Below, piece by piece: positions 1 through 10,483 of a stretch of 64,000 nucleotides of DNA (its first letter is position 1; each line of letters begins with the position of its first letter). The position numbers and the translations under genes were made by a program. Source of the stretch: Saxidomus purpurata (lineage: Eukaryota; Mollusca; Bivalvia; Venerida; Veneridae); contig JAFMSR010000012.1 of the NCBI GenBank assembly GCA_022818135.1, positions 24,677,064 through 24,741,063 of the forward strand, read 5' to 3'. The notes beneath the pieces were generated by a model. The model was not told the origin of the DNA and did no database searches. It saw only the letters and a list, made by a program, of their open reading frames with translations.

Positions 1-257
1 AAGCATCTGCCTTTGGAGCGGGAGGTCGAAGGTTCAAATCCCAGCAGCGTTCCATTCTGATATGGCCGGTTAGTGTGTCGCCAGCTAGTTATATAATGGT
101 TACCTGCCGTATGCCTACCTGTCTGGTGCATGGCATTAAAAGGGTAGGATTCAGTCGGTAAATGTGCTCAGAAAGAAGATGTCTCATAAGTCAGAAATTG
201 CTTGCCATTTAAGTAGGGGTGACACTAAGATAAACAAACATTTTACCTTTACCTTTT
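1..257 (+). mobile_element. tRNA-derived SINE, 5' end cut by window edge
   Basis: The first ~55 bases resemble the anticodon-to-T-arm half of a tRNA, with a B-box-like GGTTCAAATCC at about 31-41. The following body is not tRNA-like. It ends in an A-rich stretch and a TTTACCTTTACC-type tail at about 241-256. This head-body-short-repeat-tail layout is the usual SINE structure. The A box would lie before base 1. It sits in the intron just upstream of the first kinase exon and its tail abuts ordinary intron sequence. Confidence 0.6.
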
Positions 258-342
258 GCAGACAATACTGTGTTTTAAGTGAAATTTGTAATAATGTTTA
301 AACCACTATGTAGGTCTCACTAATATTTATGTCATATTTCAG

Positions 343-455
343 GGATTTAGCATGTAGAAATTGCCTTGTGAATTCCAACGGTATGGTTAAGATTGGAGAC
401 TTTGGAATGACAAGACCAACCTGTGATACTGACTACTATAGATTTAATAAGAAAG
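343..455 (+). CDS. Insulin-receptor-class tyrosine kinase, exon with catalytic and activation loops
   Basis: Internal exon bounded by an AG acceptor at 341-342 and a GT donor at 456. It begins in phase, finishing an Arg codon, and reads RDLACRN, then [19 protein letters not shown], then the start of the activation loop, ending one base into a Gly codon. RDLACRN is the catalytic loop with the base Asp and the metal-binding Asn; DFG is the magnesium-binding motif. The loop has TDYYR, the paired tyrosines typical of insulin receptors, but the first of the usual three tyrosines (IYETDYY in vertebrates) is replaced: here the sequence is TCDTDYY. Family knowledge: these tyrosines are trans-phosphorylated on activation. 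Earlier exons (ligand-binding region, membrane segment, kinase N-lobe) lie outside the window. Insulin-like receptor and Venus kinase receptor are both possible because their kinase domains are closely related. Confidence 0.85.
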
Positions 456-489
456 GTAAACTGTACAAAGCTTTAATATAAAAAGGGAA

Positions 490-680
490 AATTTATAAAG
501 ATTTATAAGGGTCATGGGTTCAAGCTATGCTCCTGACATGACACTGAATATGAAAAAGTCGACAATTTCTAATGGATAATGGGAGTCTAGAGCTGGCACT
601 AAAATGAAGTCCGTTTAAGGAACAATGGTTATTTTAGCTGCCTGCCTGTAAATAAACAAAATGCTGTTGAAACAAGTGTT
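490..680 (+). mobile_element. SINE-like fragment in kinase intron
   Basis: A GGGTCATGGGTTCAAGC segment at about 508-524 resembles a tRNA B box. The following ~150 bases end in GCTGCCTGCCTGTAAAT-type sequence that also occurs in the SINE at 9737-10020. No A box is recognisable, so this is probably a 5'-truncated copy of that family. Confidence 0.4.
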
Positions 681-722
681 AAAATCCAAAGCAAAATGAG
701 TATGTTCACTTTCTATTTAAAG

Positions 723-930
723 GTATGTTGCCTGTAAGATGGATGTCGCCGGAAAGTCTCTCAGATGGATTTTTTACTGCGAAATCAGACATCTGGAGTT
801 ATGGGATCCTCATTTACGAGATCGTTACGTTTGGTAGCTTCCCATACCAGGGACTATCTAACAGTCAGGTGCTGGAGTTTGTAAAAAATGCAGGACGTTT
901 GAATCTACCAAGAAACTGTCCGGAAGATCT
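723..930 (+). CDS. Insulin-receptor-class tyrosine kinase, exon with C-lobe
   Basis: Acceptor AG at 721-722 and donor GTAAGT at 931. The first two bases complete the Gly codon from the previous exon, giving KKGMLPVRWMSPESL; the exon ends two bases into a Leu codon. Visible landmarks are PVRWMSPES (the P+1 loop and APE-equivalent, here SPE), SDIWSYGILIYEI (the DxW structural motif), and PYQGLSNSQVLEFV followed by NCPEDL. The run PYQGLSN.QVL.FV is characteristic of the insulin receptor class (human has PYQGLSNEQVLKFV). No stop or frameshift interrupts the exon, and all core C-lobe residues expected of an active kinase are present. Confidence 0.9.
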
Positions 931-984
931 GTAAGTGTTTATGAATTTATCGCAGACGAGGCAGAATTTTAATGATGGACTTTT

Positions 985-1098
985 CAGGCGATCAGTTTGG
1001 GCAGTACCAGTCATTGTTCAAAGGGGTGCTCCCTGGAAATTCAGTGACTCAACTGCAGTGTAGATCATGATCTTCATTTGTTGCAAAGACAGAATTAT
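985..1098. repeat. Dispersed GATCATGATC-type repeat, copy 1
   Basis: Contains GTTCAAAGGGGTGCTC followed by a GTGTAGATCATGATC block and TTGCAAAGACAGAATTA. The same ordered blocks recur, on either strand and with decay, near 5320-5455, 20430-20612, 37965-38120, 39840-40035, 42785-42900, 61540-61620 and 62320-62440. It is a short interspersed repeat family with a near-palindromic core; its class is unknown. Confidence 0.5.
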
Positions 1099-1700
1099 CA
1101 GGCTTTCAGGGAAACATCAGTATGAAGTCTAGTTGTGCATATTACAATTTTGGGTCATAGTCAGAGGTCAAGGTCACAGGGGCCTAAACTTTGAAAATCT
1201 TGTGTGCTCTTCATCTCAAAAACCCCTTTGTTGGATTCTCATCAAACTTTCAGGGAAGCATCAGTATGAAGTCTAGTTGTGCATATTACAATAGGGAGTC
1301 ATCTTGTCATAGGTCAAGGTCACAGGGGTCAGAAACTTGAAAATCTTGTCAGCTCTTTATCTCATTAATCCCTTATTGGATTTTCTTCAAACTTTCAGGG
1401 AAGCATCAGTACAAAGTCTAGTTGTGCTTATTACAGGGGCCTGAAACTTGAAAATTGTGTTAGCTCTTTATTACCTTGATTCCTTCTTGGATTTTCTTCA
1501 AACTTCCAGGGAAGCATCAGTTTGAAGTCCAGTTATTACTTATTACAATTTGGGATCATATAATTAAAGGTTAAGGTCACAGGGACCTGAAATATGAACA
1601 AAATCTTGTTTGCTATCTATCTCCAAAACAGCCTGTTGGAATTTCATCAAACTTAGTGGGAAACATATGAAGGGTAGTTGTGCATATTTACAGTTAGGGG
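1099..1700. repeat. Tandem ~145 bp repeat in kinase intron
   Basis: About four imperfect monomers, recognisable by the recurring phrase CAGGGAAGCATCAGTATGAA near 1107, 1251, 1397 and 1508, each followed by AAGTCTAGTTGTGCATATTAC, a GGTCA.AGGTCACAGGGGCC segment and a CTCTTTATCTC segment. This is the monomer style of the tandem-core elements seen throughout the window. Clear element termini were not identified. Confidence 0.65.
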
Positions 1701-1794
1701 TCACTTTGGTCTAGTGAATTCTTTCCTTTGGGAGGGGCATGGGAGACATATGATTTTAAAAAAGAAATCTAGTTTCTTTCTGATTTACCATCCC

Positions 1795-1850
1795 AATAAA
1801 TCAATCAATTGATTGATCCAATCAATCAATCAAACAACCAATCAATAGAC
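1795..1850. repeat. CAAT-rich simple repeat
   Basis: Short run of overlapping AATCAATCAAT units on both strands (TCAATCAATTGATTGATC), in the intron before the last kinase exon. Confidence 0.6.
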
Positions 1851-1996
1851 TGTTTATGGTCCCATCAGACCAATAGAAGCCATGAGTCAAACGGCCAAGT
1901 CTCCTTTTATAACCCTTTACTTTATTCTGATCAAGGTTTTACTTCCCTTTGTTTTATTCTGGTTTGCCTCCCTTAACACATAACTTTCTTTTCCAG

Positions 1997-2612
1997 GTGT
2001 AACTTCATATATGCGTGTTTAGAACCGGAAATGAACGACCGAATGGAAATTGAAGACATCATCGATGATCTCACAAAAAATACGGAACTTTTACAACCGT
2101 GTCTTAACGCTCCCACAACCAGTGTTGTGATTGAAGATACTGAATCATTTGAAATCCCACCAGCTTCATGTCAGAATACTGTCACCCAATCAAATGCCAT
2201 AAAATTTAGTACACTGATTAACAGACGGTCATTTTATGGCAGCTCTTCGCAAGAAAAACTAAATAGTGTGAAACGTTGGAGTGGCTCACATGGAGTGAAA
2301 AACATTTCATCAAAGTCTGGCTTCAAGACGATAAACTTTTTTCCCATAGCAGTTGAAAGACCGCGAAGTAATAGCGTAGGATCTCCGCTCGACTACAGTT
2401 TTGAAAAGCATCATGGTCCTGATAACTCTAAATCCATGTCACCCTCAAGAACTAGAAAAGACAAATCAAAGCGACACTCGGAAGAGTTCACTTGTTCTAG
2501 CTATAGTAAATATATTCCGTTGCTTAGCAACTCATACTATAGCAGGGACCAGTCTAGTGATTATTATAGTGATACGTCTAAAGAAATGTGTCAGAATATA
2601 ACGTCCGTATGA
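1997..2612 (+). CDS. Insulin-receptor-class tyrosine kinase, last exon with kinase end and C-terminal tail
   Basis: The acceptor TTTTCCAG ends at 1996. The first base completes the split Leu codon, and the exon runs 205 codons to a TGA at 2610-2612. The first ~28 residues finish the kinase C-lobe (CNFIYACLEPEMNDRMEIED then IIDDL). Vertebrate receptors have a CW pair and a RPTF motif here; this protein has CL and DRMEI, keeping the Arg but losing the Trp and Pro. The remaining ~175 residues form a Ser- and Tyr-rich tail with several candidate phosphotyrosines (for example LDYSFE, YSKYIPL, NSYYSRD, DYYSDT) and basic Ser patches. The protein ends ITSV, which fits a class I PDZ ligand (S/T-x-hydrophobic). 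A tail of this length is usual for receptor kinases, but its sequence was not recognised. That the tail recruits adaptors is inference. Confidence 0.85.
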
Positions 2613-2770
2613 CAATGAAGCACAGTACAACCAGTAATTAATAACGTCAACTTTTAACAGTAGTTGTCTGAACAGTAATGAAACAACACAGTACTATTTT
2701 ACTAACATACTAATGCAAGCAGACGTGTAAGATTTGCATAAAATAGGCATTAATTGCTACGATTTCCATG

Positions 2771-2776
2771 AATAAA
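2771..2776 (+). promoter_or_regulatory. Candidate polyadenylation signal for the kinase gene
   Basis: Canonical AATAAA 159 bases after the kinase stop codon, the first such hexamer downstream. The site of cleavage cannot be seen. Confidence 0.45.
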
Positions 2777-4342
2777 TGATAGAAAGACTGTCAAGTAAGT
2801 TTTTGCATAGCATTGTTGTTAAATTTAGGCAGCAAGCAACAACTGTAAGGAAACATTTTAGGATTTTGACATTGTGCTTGATGCTATTTATAGTAGCAGT
2901 CCTCGTCAACTTACAGAAGCATTACATAATGTTAGTAAAATGGTACCCAGCTTTAATGCGCAAAGAAATAGGATAAATATTCTTTTTAAAGAACAGTAAT
3001 TTTTAAAGAATGGTTGTACTGTGCTTCTATGTAACTCTTTTATGTTATATCTTGATGAAGCAGTTTATCAGTTTAAGCTAATGAACGGTCAAGGCCATAC
3101 GTGTGGCCAATCAGTTAACGTCCTTGACTTAGATTCATCGAGCCCCCTCTCCAATTATAACTTATATCCTTCTACTGTTGTTGAATTGTTTTATGCGCTG
3201 AAGCTTCTTTAAGACTGGAAGGGGAAAATACGTCCATACATGTTCAGGTCTAAAATCAGACAAAATACTGTAAAGAAATGAAAATGTCCAAGAAAGACTT
3301 ATTTTTCGTGGATTCCATTGGTGATGTGAACCACAAGTATAAGATCGCCATGAATACCATTCTTGTCATTTGTTTAGACTTACAGAGTATGAAATCCACA
3401 AAGTAATATGTGTCGGGGGGGAAATTGCAATTTTTGAAGATAGCAAACTTTCATGCCCACCATTAAAATCCACAGTAAAACTATTTAGCTTTAAACTGTC
3501 CTAGAAATTGTCGATGTTTTGGCTTCAAAAAAGCTAATTTTATTATTACTCCATATTTTAGTACTAATTTTCTGAATGGCGTTTAGTAGTCTGCAGGATA
3601 AACAACTGTCATAAAATTAAAGTTAGATGTATAAAAAAGAAACCAGAGTTGGCTTATGCTGGTATACTGCTTTTAACTTAAATGCCCTGAAATCTTGAAC
3701 ATCAGTCATGTTTGAAAGTCATCCAGATAATATGTACTATTGTCAGCAGGTTTACTATATGTTGTAAGAAAAACCAGCTGGTTTAAATGTTAACCATCCT
3801 TTCAGGTTTGTTACAGAACATTAGCAAGATTTTTACATATTCATTTTTCTGTTTTTTGGGGGTTTTTTTGCGAGAGGTCTTGAATTACAAGAAATAGTGA
3901 AATTTTGAGGATTATCCAAAACACGGTTCACAAATCTCTGAACTCACATAATGATTCAGTAATGAAGTAGTCATGTAAAAGTTTCGGCTGTATTTACAGT
4001 TTGTGGTCTGCTGGTACAGTGTTTAATATTTGTTTGGTACATTTTAATTTAACACTAAAAAGCAGTTCCATAACAAGAAGTTTAAAATTAAAAGAAAAAC
4101 ATAGCAACAAACTTCTTCCCATAAGAGTGGCTGATATTCAGGATTTCAGAGTATGATTTTTTGTGATGTCATTTAAGTCCTATGTGTTCTTTCTTATGAA
4201 AAACCTTCCATAAATTTTATACAATCATCTTAGTATAAGTTAATTTAACTTATTGCCCTCATGCATACATGTATATTTATGAGCATTGGCTGTTAATGCA
4301 ATATTTTGTACTATATAGAGCAGCCTTTCCTCTCCTAACATT
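2777..4342. other. Non-coding stretch, no gene recognised
   Basis: AT-rich sequence after the kinase gene. The short open frames here (for example 2776-2976 and 3021-3212) lack homology I recognise and lack splice context. It contains a homopolymer-rich patch near 3845-3875 and nothing else I can name. Confidence 0.5.
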
Positions 4343-4620
4343 TTGTATGGTGTACAGTTTTGATCAAAACAGGAATCTATGGTGTACAGTTGTGGTCATA
4401 TCAAGAGTATATAGAGTGTAGTTGTGATATAAACAGGAATCTATGGTGTACTGTTGTGGTCACATCGAGAATAAAAACAGGACAGTTGTGATCAAAACAG
4501 GAATCTATGGTGTACTGTTGTGGTCACATTAAGAATATAAACAGTGCAGCTGTGATCAAAACAGAAATCTATGGTGTACTGTTGTGGTCATATCAAGAGT
4601 ATAAAGAGCGCTTACTTTTA
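4343..4620. repeat. 64 bp tandem repeat, ~4.5 copies
   Basis: The phrase GGAATCTATGGTGTAC recurs at a step of 64 bases (about 4372, 4436, 4500, 4564). It is followed each time by GTTGTGGTCA and an AGAGTATA/AGAATATA segment, then GTTGTGATCAAAACAG. The copies are ~80-90% alike. Non-coding minisatellite. Confidence 0.8.
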
Positions 4621-7059
4621 TCATAACAGCTTACCGAAGTGCTCTATCTGACTAGCTTATAAAATGTTGCATCTGAGATTTTCTTGTTGTGTTACATACT
4701 TTTGTGTTTTTTTGTTGTTGTTGTTTTTGTCTTGCTTACAGGTTTATCAAGTGCTTTATTGTTGTACTTTTGGTACAGCCATTATGATATGGTGCTATAT
4801 TTTATGAGAACAAAGTTTAAAGTCCCAGGAGCACTTTCAATTTACTCATTCTGTAAAAGTCATTTTTTCGCGAGGTTTTTATTCTGCTAATTTTTGCAAA
4901 TGAACCCACTTTGCGAATTTATCAAACTCACTAAAATAACAAACACACAAACTGTCATTGACTATAATTACATAAAATAGTGCTCACTCGCAAATTAAAA
5001 AACTCATGAAATAAATAGAAAAGTAGGAAATCACGGAATAAATCACTACAGATATACAGACTTTTACAGCATGTAAAATAATAGATTTGCTAACAGAATG
5101 ATATAGCAGAGTTCAATATACTCTGAAATAATGTTGGCCAATACCTTGGCTCTCTTTCAAAATTATGTTGCTAGAAAGTGTTATCAGAAAGTGTTTGTTT
5201 ATTTTGCAATATGATTGAAATAAAATACTGTGCTATATTGGTAACATGTTCTTTGCATTTGAAAAGCAAATTGTCAGGAAAATATTTATACAAAAAATAA
5301 TATTGTTCAAAGGGTTGTTCACTGCAAACTTGCTGACTGAAAAGTAAAGAGTGCAGATCATGATCAGACTGTAAGGATATGCAGGCTTGATCACGATTAA
5401 CTCCCTTTGTAAAGGCAGAATCACTTGCTACCAGCAAGGTAAGGGTTAAATCAAAGGCAAGAACATTACAAGTTACAATGTTCTGAACACTTTGTTAATG
5501 GGGGGTGTGGATCACTTTCAGTGATAGTTTTAGCTTGTGTTGTAAAGATGTTTTAAATTGTTTGCTACACACAGGTATTTGTTAAAATAAATAGAACACA
5601 TTAAGATTTGTTTTGTTTAGAAAATGTGCATAATGTGGTCTGCTATATCATGTTTCATAATATGCTTTGTCATGATTTTATAAATGAAATAAGAGTTAAA
5701 TAAAACAACTGTGTGAACATCTTAAACTGAGCTTTGTTTTTATTAGCCTTTTGCATATTACATTTGATTTTGGCCTCATTTTCACTACATCATATGGACC
5801 AAGAGTTTAAACACAATGGGTTATAACAGATTTTCAGCTACTGAACAGCTAACATTTACAGTTACTGAGTACCATGTGACCTTGACCTGTTGACCTTAGA
5901 TTACTTTATGCACAACTTGGCTTCATACTGATGCTGCCTTTTAAGTTTGGCGGATACCAAGGATTAAGAAAAAGATCACAGACAAAATTTTATGTTTACA
6001 GGACAAAATGACCATTACTTTTGACCTACTGATCAAAATATTTGTAGGGTACACTATCATGTTTATCTTGTATGCCAAGATTCATTGAAGTACCTCTAAA
6101 ACTGTTAAAGCGTTCAAGCAGTTCTGACTACAAACATTTAAAGAAAGGCCTTGCTTTATGATTTATATACCCTCTGGAGTTACAAGCAAAATTAAAGCTA
6201 TGCACCTACGGATCTGTTTGTGATAACACACAGTTAAAGCAGAGTTACAGCCCTTGACACCACAAAATATGGAGGTTTTTTTCAGCTGAAGTCGAAAAAC
6301 TCCTGCAAAATTACAGAGGAGCTATTAAAATTAGCAATTTAGCATGTGAACAAGCATGTTGATTTTATATCCTGTGAAACAAAGTTACTGTTTATTGACT
6401 TGGCAAAAAAAAGCAGCACTTTTTTTCAAGCAGATAATTTGTATTGCACATAAATAATTCACATAATCTAATTCAGCATATTAGTTGCATATCTACAGTT
6501 GCATTTGTTTGTGCAGTTAGCAAGGGCATACTTGGCACATTGTGCAATCTTGAATGGTGATACAGACACTTGTAAATCACTGGATGTTACTGTCTCTTAT
6601 GGGCACAATATTTTCTTAGTTTTATATTTCCTTACTTTCAAACATCTCATTTTCAAACATCAACAGAATATCTAAGATTGTAATTCATGAAAATTGATGG
6701 AAAAAACAAATCAATTGGTAAAAAAGTATTTGACAGAAAGTTGTGCTTAACCACTGAGAGCATGTACATGATTATAAAACTCACACCAAGTAGCTAACAT
6801 ACATATGGTCATGCACAGCCATGTGTTCTAATTTCTGGTATTTTCCCCCACTTAGATAGGAGCACCATCCAAAGATGTATTCGCTTCAATATTAACAAAA
6901 CTACAACTACCACCATTATATACAGATCTCTAACGGTGCAATACCCTAGCTCTATTTGAATAAACCCCTTGGTTCTTAACCGTGCCTTTTTTTCCTGGCA
7001 ATACAAAAATAATGTAGATGTTCTCCACTCTAGTTGGCTGTGACACAATTAAGAGAATC
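4621..7059. other. Non-coding stretch with one dispersed repeat copy
   Basis: No convincing exon on either strand. Holds a copy of the GATCATGATC-type repeat at about 5320-5455. At 5875-5895 there is GTGACCTTGACCTGTTGACC, reminiscent of the tandem-core monomers, but as a single degraded copy. Several AATAAA hexamers occur but cannot be tied to a gene. Confidence 0.45.
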
Positions 7060-7190
7060 TCAGAAATTTCAAGCACTCTGACCGTGACTTGAACCCCAGA
7101 CCCCTGAATTTATAGTCGAACACGTTACTACTTGGCCAAGGAGTTACCGCCCTGCCATAGGGTGCCAACCGGGTGTCTTGGATACTTTTT
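7060..7190 (-). mobile_element. tRNA-derived SINE head, minus strand
   Basis: On the reverse strand there is a tRNA-like block about 70 bases long: GCGGTAACTCCTTGGCCAAG, then an anticodon-stem-like region, then a B box GGGGTTCAAGTC (plus-strand positions about 7087-7098). A real tRNA gene is unlikely because the stems are imperfect and no acceptor-stem pairing is evident, so a SINE head is preferred. Confidence 0.5.
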
Positions 7191-7643
7191 GGGCTGATAG
7201 CATACAAATATACACTTTTTGTTGTTGTTTTTGTTTTTTAAGTTCTTCAAAAGACGCGACATTGGTATTAAAAAGCTACAAATCTACAAACAGATTCAGA
7301 GCAGTGAACAGTGCCTTACAAAAAAAGTTTATCTGAAATATAGTAGTGGTAGTCAACCTAAGTGGATAATGATTTAGAGGTCTATACTCGAGTGGATAAG
7401 CGATTTTCATGAAAGACAATTTTTACAATACACCGCAAGGAAAAACAGGAAGGAAAAAGAGAATTGTTTGTCGATTTGTTTGTTTTGTCTTGCATAATAA
7501 CAAGTTGAAAGTGACAGATCAGACCAGCCAACAAAAAGTAAGCCGTAACATAACAATAATTGATTCAGCGTGAATTTGGTGAACTTGACAGCTGTTGCAC
7601 GTAGTACTTGAACTGGAATTTGGCTTCCTGAAATAATGTTATC

Positions 7644-7792
7644 ATGTTATACCATGCCAACTCAAAGTGTATTTTCTGTTGTCAGCTAGCACAAGTACTA
7701 GACACATGTATACTTTATTGTTCTGAAATATGCTGATACAAAATACAATATACAAATTTTTACTTTGAGACAAAGTTGGCATGGTATAACAT
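7644..7792. mobile_element. 149 bp MITE with perfect 19 bp inverted ends
   Basis: The left end ATGTTATACCATGCCAACT (7644-7662) is matched exactly by its reverse complement at 7774-7792. The interior is AT-rich with no coding potential. Length and structure fit a miniature inverted-repeat element. No obvious target duplication was identified beyond the TA-rich context. Confidence 0.75.
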
Positions 7793-8521
7793 CAAAGCGG
7801 TATATACACCTTTATGTGGGGTACATCACATAAAGGTTTTGGGTGGTCTTCAGTTAAACCCCAAAAATATTCTTGCATGCCAAAAATTGGAACCACAGAT
7901 GTAGCAAGATGTCTTAATTATTTTGAAAGAGTCCAAATTTAGGACTTTAGAAGAATAGGTGCAATTGCTGGTTTGTGTTTCTGATAGGCATAGATCTTTC
8001 CTGTCTTGTTGATGGTTGGTCATCCACCGTCCTGCTTCTGTCAAAGTGTCAACATGTCAAACATACATGTCCACAAACTTTAATTGTCAAGCCGGAACCA
8101 GGTCAACCAATGTCTGCCTTGTCTCTTGATAATTATTGTACCGTAAATCCTAGCTTACATATTAACACGTAACATACGAAACCTTACCTGTAAGTGACTG
8201 CTTCAAATGAACAAAAAACCCATACATGTAGGTGTGAAAAACTTTTTCAACAATTCATTCAGAGTGGTCAGTCTTTAAAGATTTTGGCCCAAGATTTCCA
8301 AATCCAAAGGTGTAGAAAAGCTTTGAAAAGTGAATGAGGGACCTGTACAAAGTATATTTTTCAAGTACCAGTGTTAGGCAAAGCGCATGCTTAAAAAGAA
8401 ATTTTCGTGAAGTAGAAGTAGAATCATGAAGTAAAAAAAATGAAACATAATAAACCTTCAAATGTAAAAAATTCTTTTCCAAAAATGTGTGTATTTCACG
8501 TGGATTACCTTCTCTTTTCAG

Positions 8522-8825
8522 ATAAGTTAATAGATAAACACAAGCAGTTTAAAGAAGCTCAATATCTGTGTAATTGTAAGGATGGACACAGGATTTTATG
8601 TGTGAGTATAGAGGGGTTTACACGACATGTTTTAGTGTGTGAACGGTTCAAATGCAAGCATGCATGTAAAGCATGCAATATAGAACTTGCTGTATGTAAG
8701 ACGTGTGGTAATTTGACTGTACATCAAAGATTTCCCACTAGACAGTCCTTTTATCTACATGTACATGATTCATGGGACAGGAGAAGACAATTGGCAGGCG
8801 AGGAAGATTATTGTGTAACAATATT
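8522..8825 (+). CDS. Putative membrane protein, Cys-rich exon
   Basis: The acceptor (polypyrimidine tract ending TTTTCAG) ends at 8521. From it, a frame stays open for ~100 codons with codon usage unlike the flanking AT-rich DNA. The product has about nine cysteines, including CNC, CKHACKAC and CKTCGN clusters, then LTVHQRFPTRQ and a charged RRRQLAGEEDY stretch ending CVTIL. Two readings are possible. It may be a terminal exon stopping at TGA 8827-8829. Alternatively, a GT donor at 8826 leaves two bases that match the phase of the exon at 9478, joining CVTIL directly to IILVLIFLKL and lengthening that exon's membrane helix to ~22 residues. I prefer the second, although the donor (GTGAAA) is weak. 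The Cys pattern was not recognised as a named domain; extracellular disulfides or metal binding are both possible. Upstream exons were not found. Confidence 0.5.
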
Positions 8826-9477
8826 GTGAAAATACCGCAGCTGAAAAGGAATGTGCAAGAAGTAGAACTTAATCCAGTTCTCTATTTCATCATTCTTGAA
8901 ATATGTAGGATTGAGTTTGGGGAATATCAGTGAAAAAATGTTGAAATATTCATGCTTGAATATGCCATGTGAATGGCAACAACATGTGTGTGTTTGTAAA
9001 TATGTGTTTCTGGTTTGTACTTTAGATCAAATTTCATTAACTGTCTGAAGGGTGGTCTTAATTATTGTACGAACTTAACTGTACATGAATCTCCTTCTCT
9101 CTTCTAGCATGTTTGGGTGGGGTATACAGTTTTTTTTTATATAAAATATTTGCTGCACCATGCATGCGGGTACACATTTTACATACAAGTGTAATAATTT
9201 TACCATCTAGTGTTTCTCAAGATGAGTAACTCCCCTGATTACAAATGATCTCCCCTTCATACAAAATTTTGTATCACTTTTTGGTGATTGCTCATTGAAA
9301 TATATCTCAATCTTGCTCCAAAACAGCAGTTTTTCAATCTTGCTCCAAAACAGCAGTTTTTCTCAGATATCTTTTTCAGATATTTTTACAATTGGAAAAT
9401 TATAGAAATTTTATATACATTTATTAGTTTTGATGTTTGCACTTTGATATAACAAACATTATTACTTTAATTTTCAG

Positions 9478-9607
9478 GATAATATTAGTTCTCATATTTC
9501 TGAAGCTGATGATATGGATATGTGTGTTCTACTCTCGAGCTCGGCAGCGCCACATTATGAGCCAGAGAGGGCTTATCATTATTCGAGAGTCTGGTGATGC
9601 TGGAAGG
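9478..9607 (+). CDS. Putative membrane protein, transmembrane exon
   Basis: Acceptor TTTTCAG ends at 9477. The exon begins with the third base of a codon and reads IILVLIFLKLMIWICVFY, a clear membrane helix. It is followed at once by SRARQRH, a positive cluster that puts the C-terminus in the cytoplasm, then IMSQRGLIIIRESGDAGR. The donor GTTCGT at 9608 is non-optimal but leaves phase 0, which matches the next exon at 11879. Without splicing the frame stops after four more codons. It lies between the Cys-rich exon and the PY-motif exon on the same strand, supporting a single type I membrane protein. Confidence 0.65.
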
Positions 9608-9736
9608 GTTCGTATATTCTAGAAAGTTTGCATAATTGCATATGACATTATAGGTACTGGATGGGTTTGTTTAAACTGGAATGTTTGCATATAAATATTG
9701 CAAGGATTAGCATGTGTAAGAAGGATTTGTATACTC

Positions 9737-10020
9737 ATACTAGAAACTGCCTCCATAGTTGAGTGGTTAGAGTCACTGGCTTGAAATCACTGCATTAAAC
9801 CTTTTATTAATTGAGGGTCATGGGTTCAAGCACTACGACCGATTATGTCTCATTATATGGGAAAGTTGCCAGTTTCTTGCTGTATAGAAGATAGGGTTCT
9901 GCCATTTGAGTATTGGTTGTTCCCGGGAATGATGGTTAGAAAAACTGCCTGCCTGTTAATTTTATAACTGAATTACAGTTGGAATGGCAGTTAAACCCCT
10001 GAGAATCGAGACAAAATGAA
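9737..10020 (+). mobile_element. tRNA-derived SINE
   Basis: An A-box-like TAGTTGAGTGGTTAGAGT at about 9757-9774 and a B-box-like GGGTTCAAGC at about 9824-9833 are spaced roughly as in a tRNA. They are followed by a ~180-base body containing CTGCCTGCCTGTTAAT and a closing GAGACAAAATGAAT. It lies in the intron of the membrane-protein gene. The fragment at 490-680 appears to share its body. Confidence 0.65.
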
Positions 10021-10483
10021 TACTAGAAGGATTTGTATACCGTATATACCCTAATAAACGCGCCCCTAATTTAAAAAGAAAATTGACTTACCAGGTCCAG
10101 AGACAAGCATATGAACACAGTAATACATATCATATTGATTAATGCAGTAAAAAATAGAAGACACAACACTTACTTCCATTGAACAGCCCTTAGTTTGCAT
10201 TTTGGGTCTGGTATAAACGTTGAACATTTTGAAAAAAAAAAACATTAATGCATGGGGGCATTTAAATGAGGGTATACAGTATATTAGAAAAGTTAGCATA
10301 TATCTAGATACATTAAAGGCTTGCATATAAAAACTGGAAGGGTTTGCAAATACTTGGAAGATTTGTACATAGTGGAACAGTTTACACCTGGATACTCCCA
10401 GGTTGTGCAAATACTGAAAGCTTTTGCATATAGGTTCTGGAACGGTTTGCAAATATTTGATGGGTTTGTATACAGATTCAGTC

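Noticed and set aside
2776..3212. Small frames just downstream of the kinase stop
   Set aside because: They lie in the presumed 3' untranslated or flanking region, without splice sites linking them to the kinase.
7070..7160. Functional tRNA gene on the minus strand
   Set aside because: Box-like motifs are present but acceptor and D-stem pairing is poor and it continues into SINE-like sequence; the same holds for 9757, 24801, 25611, 37136 and 59490.
7975..8140. Possible upstream exon of the membrane protein (LSCLVDGWSSTVLLLSKC..., four Cys)
   Set aside because: An acceptor-like CTGATAG and in-frame cysteines are present, but no donor with the phase required by the exon at 8522 is convincing. 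The strong GTAAGTG at 8190 lies after an in-frame stop.
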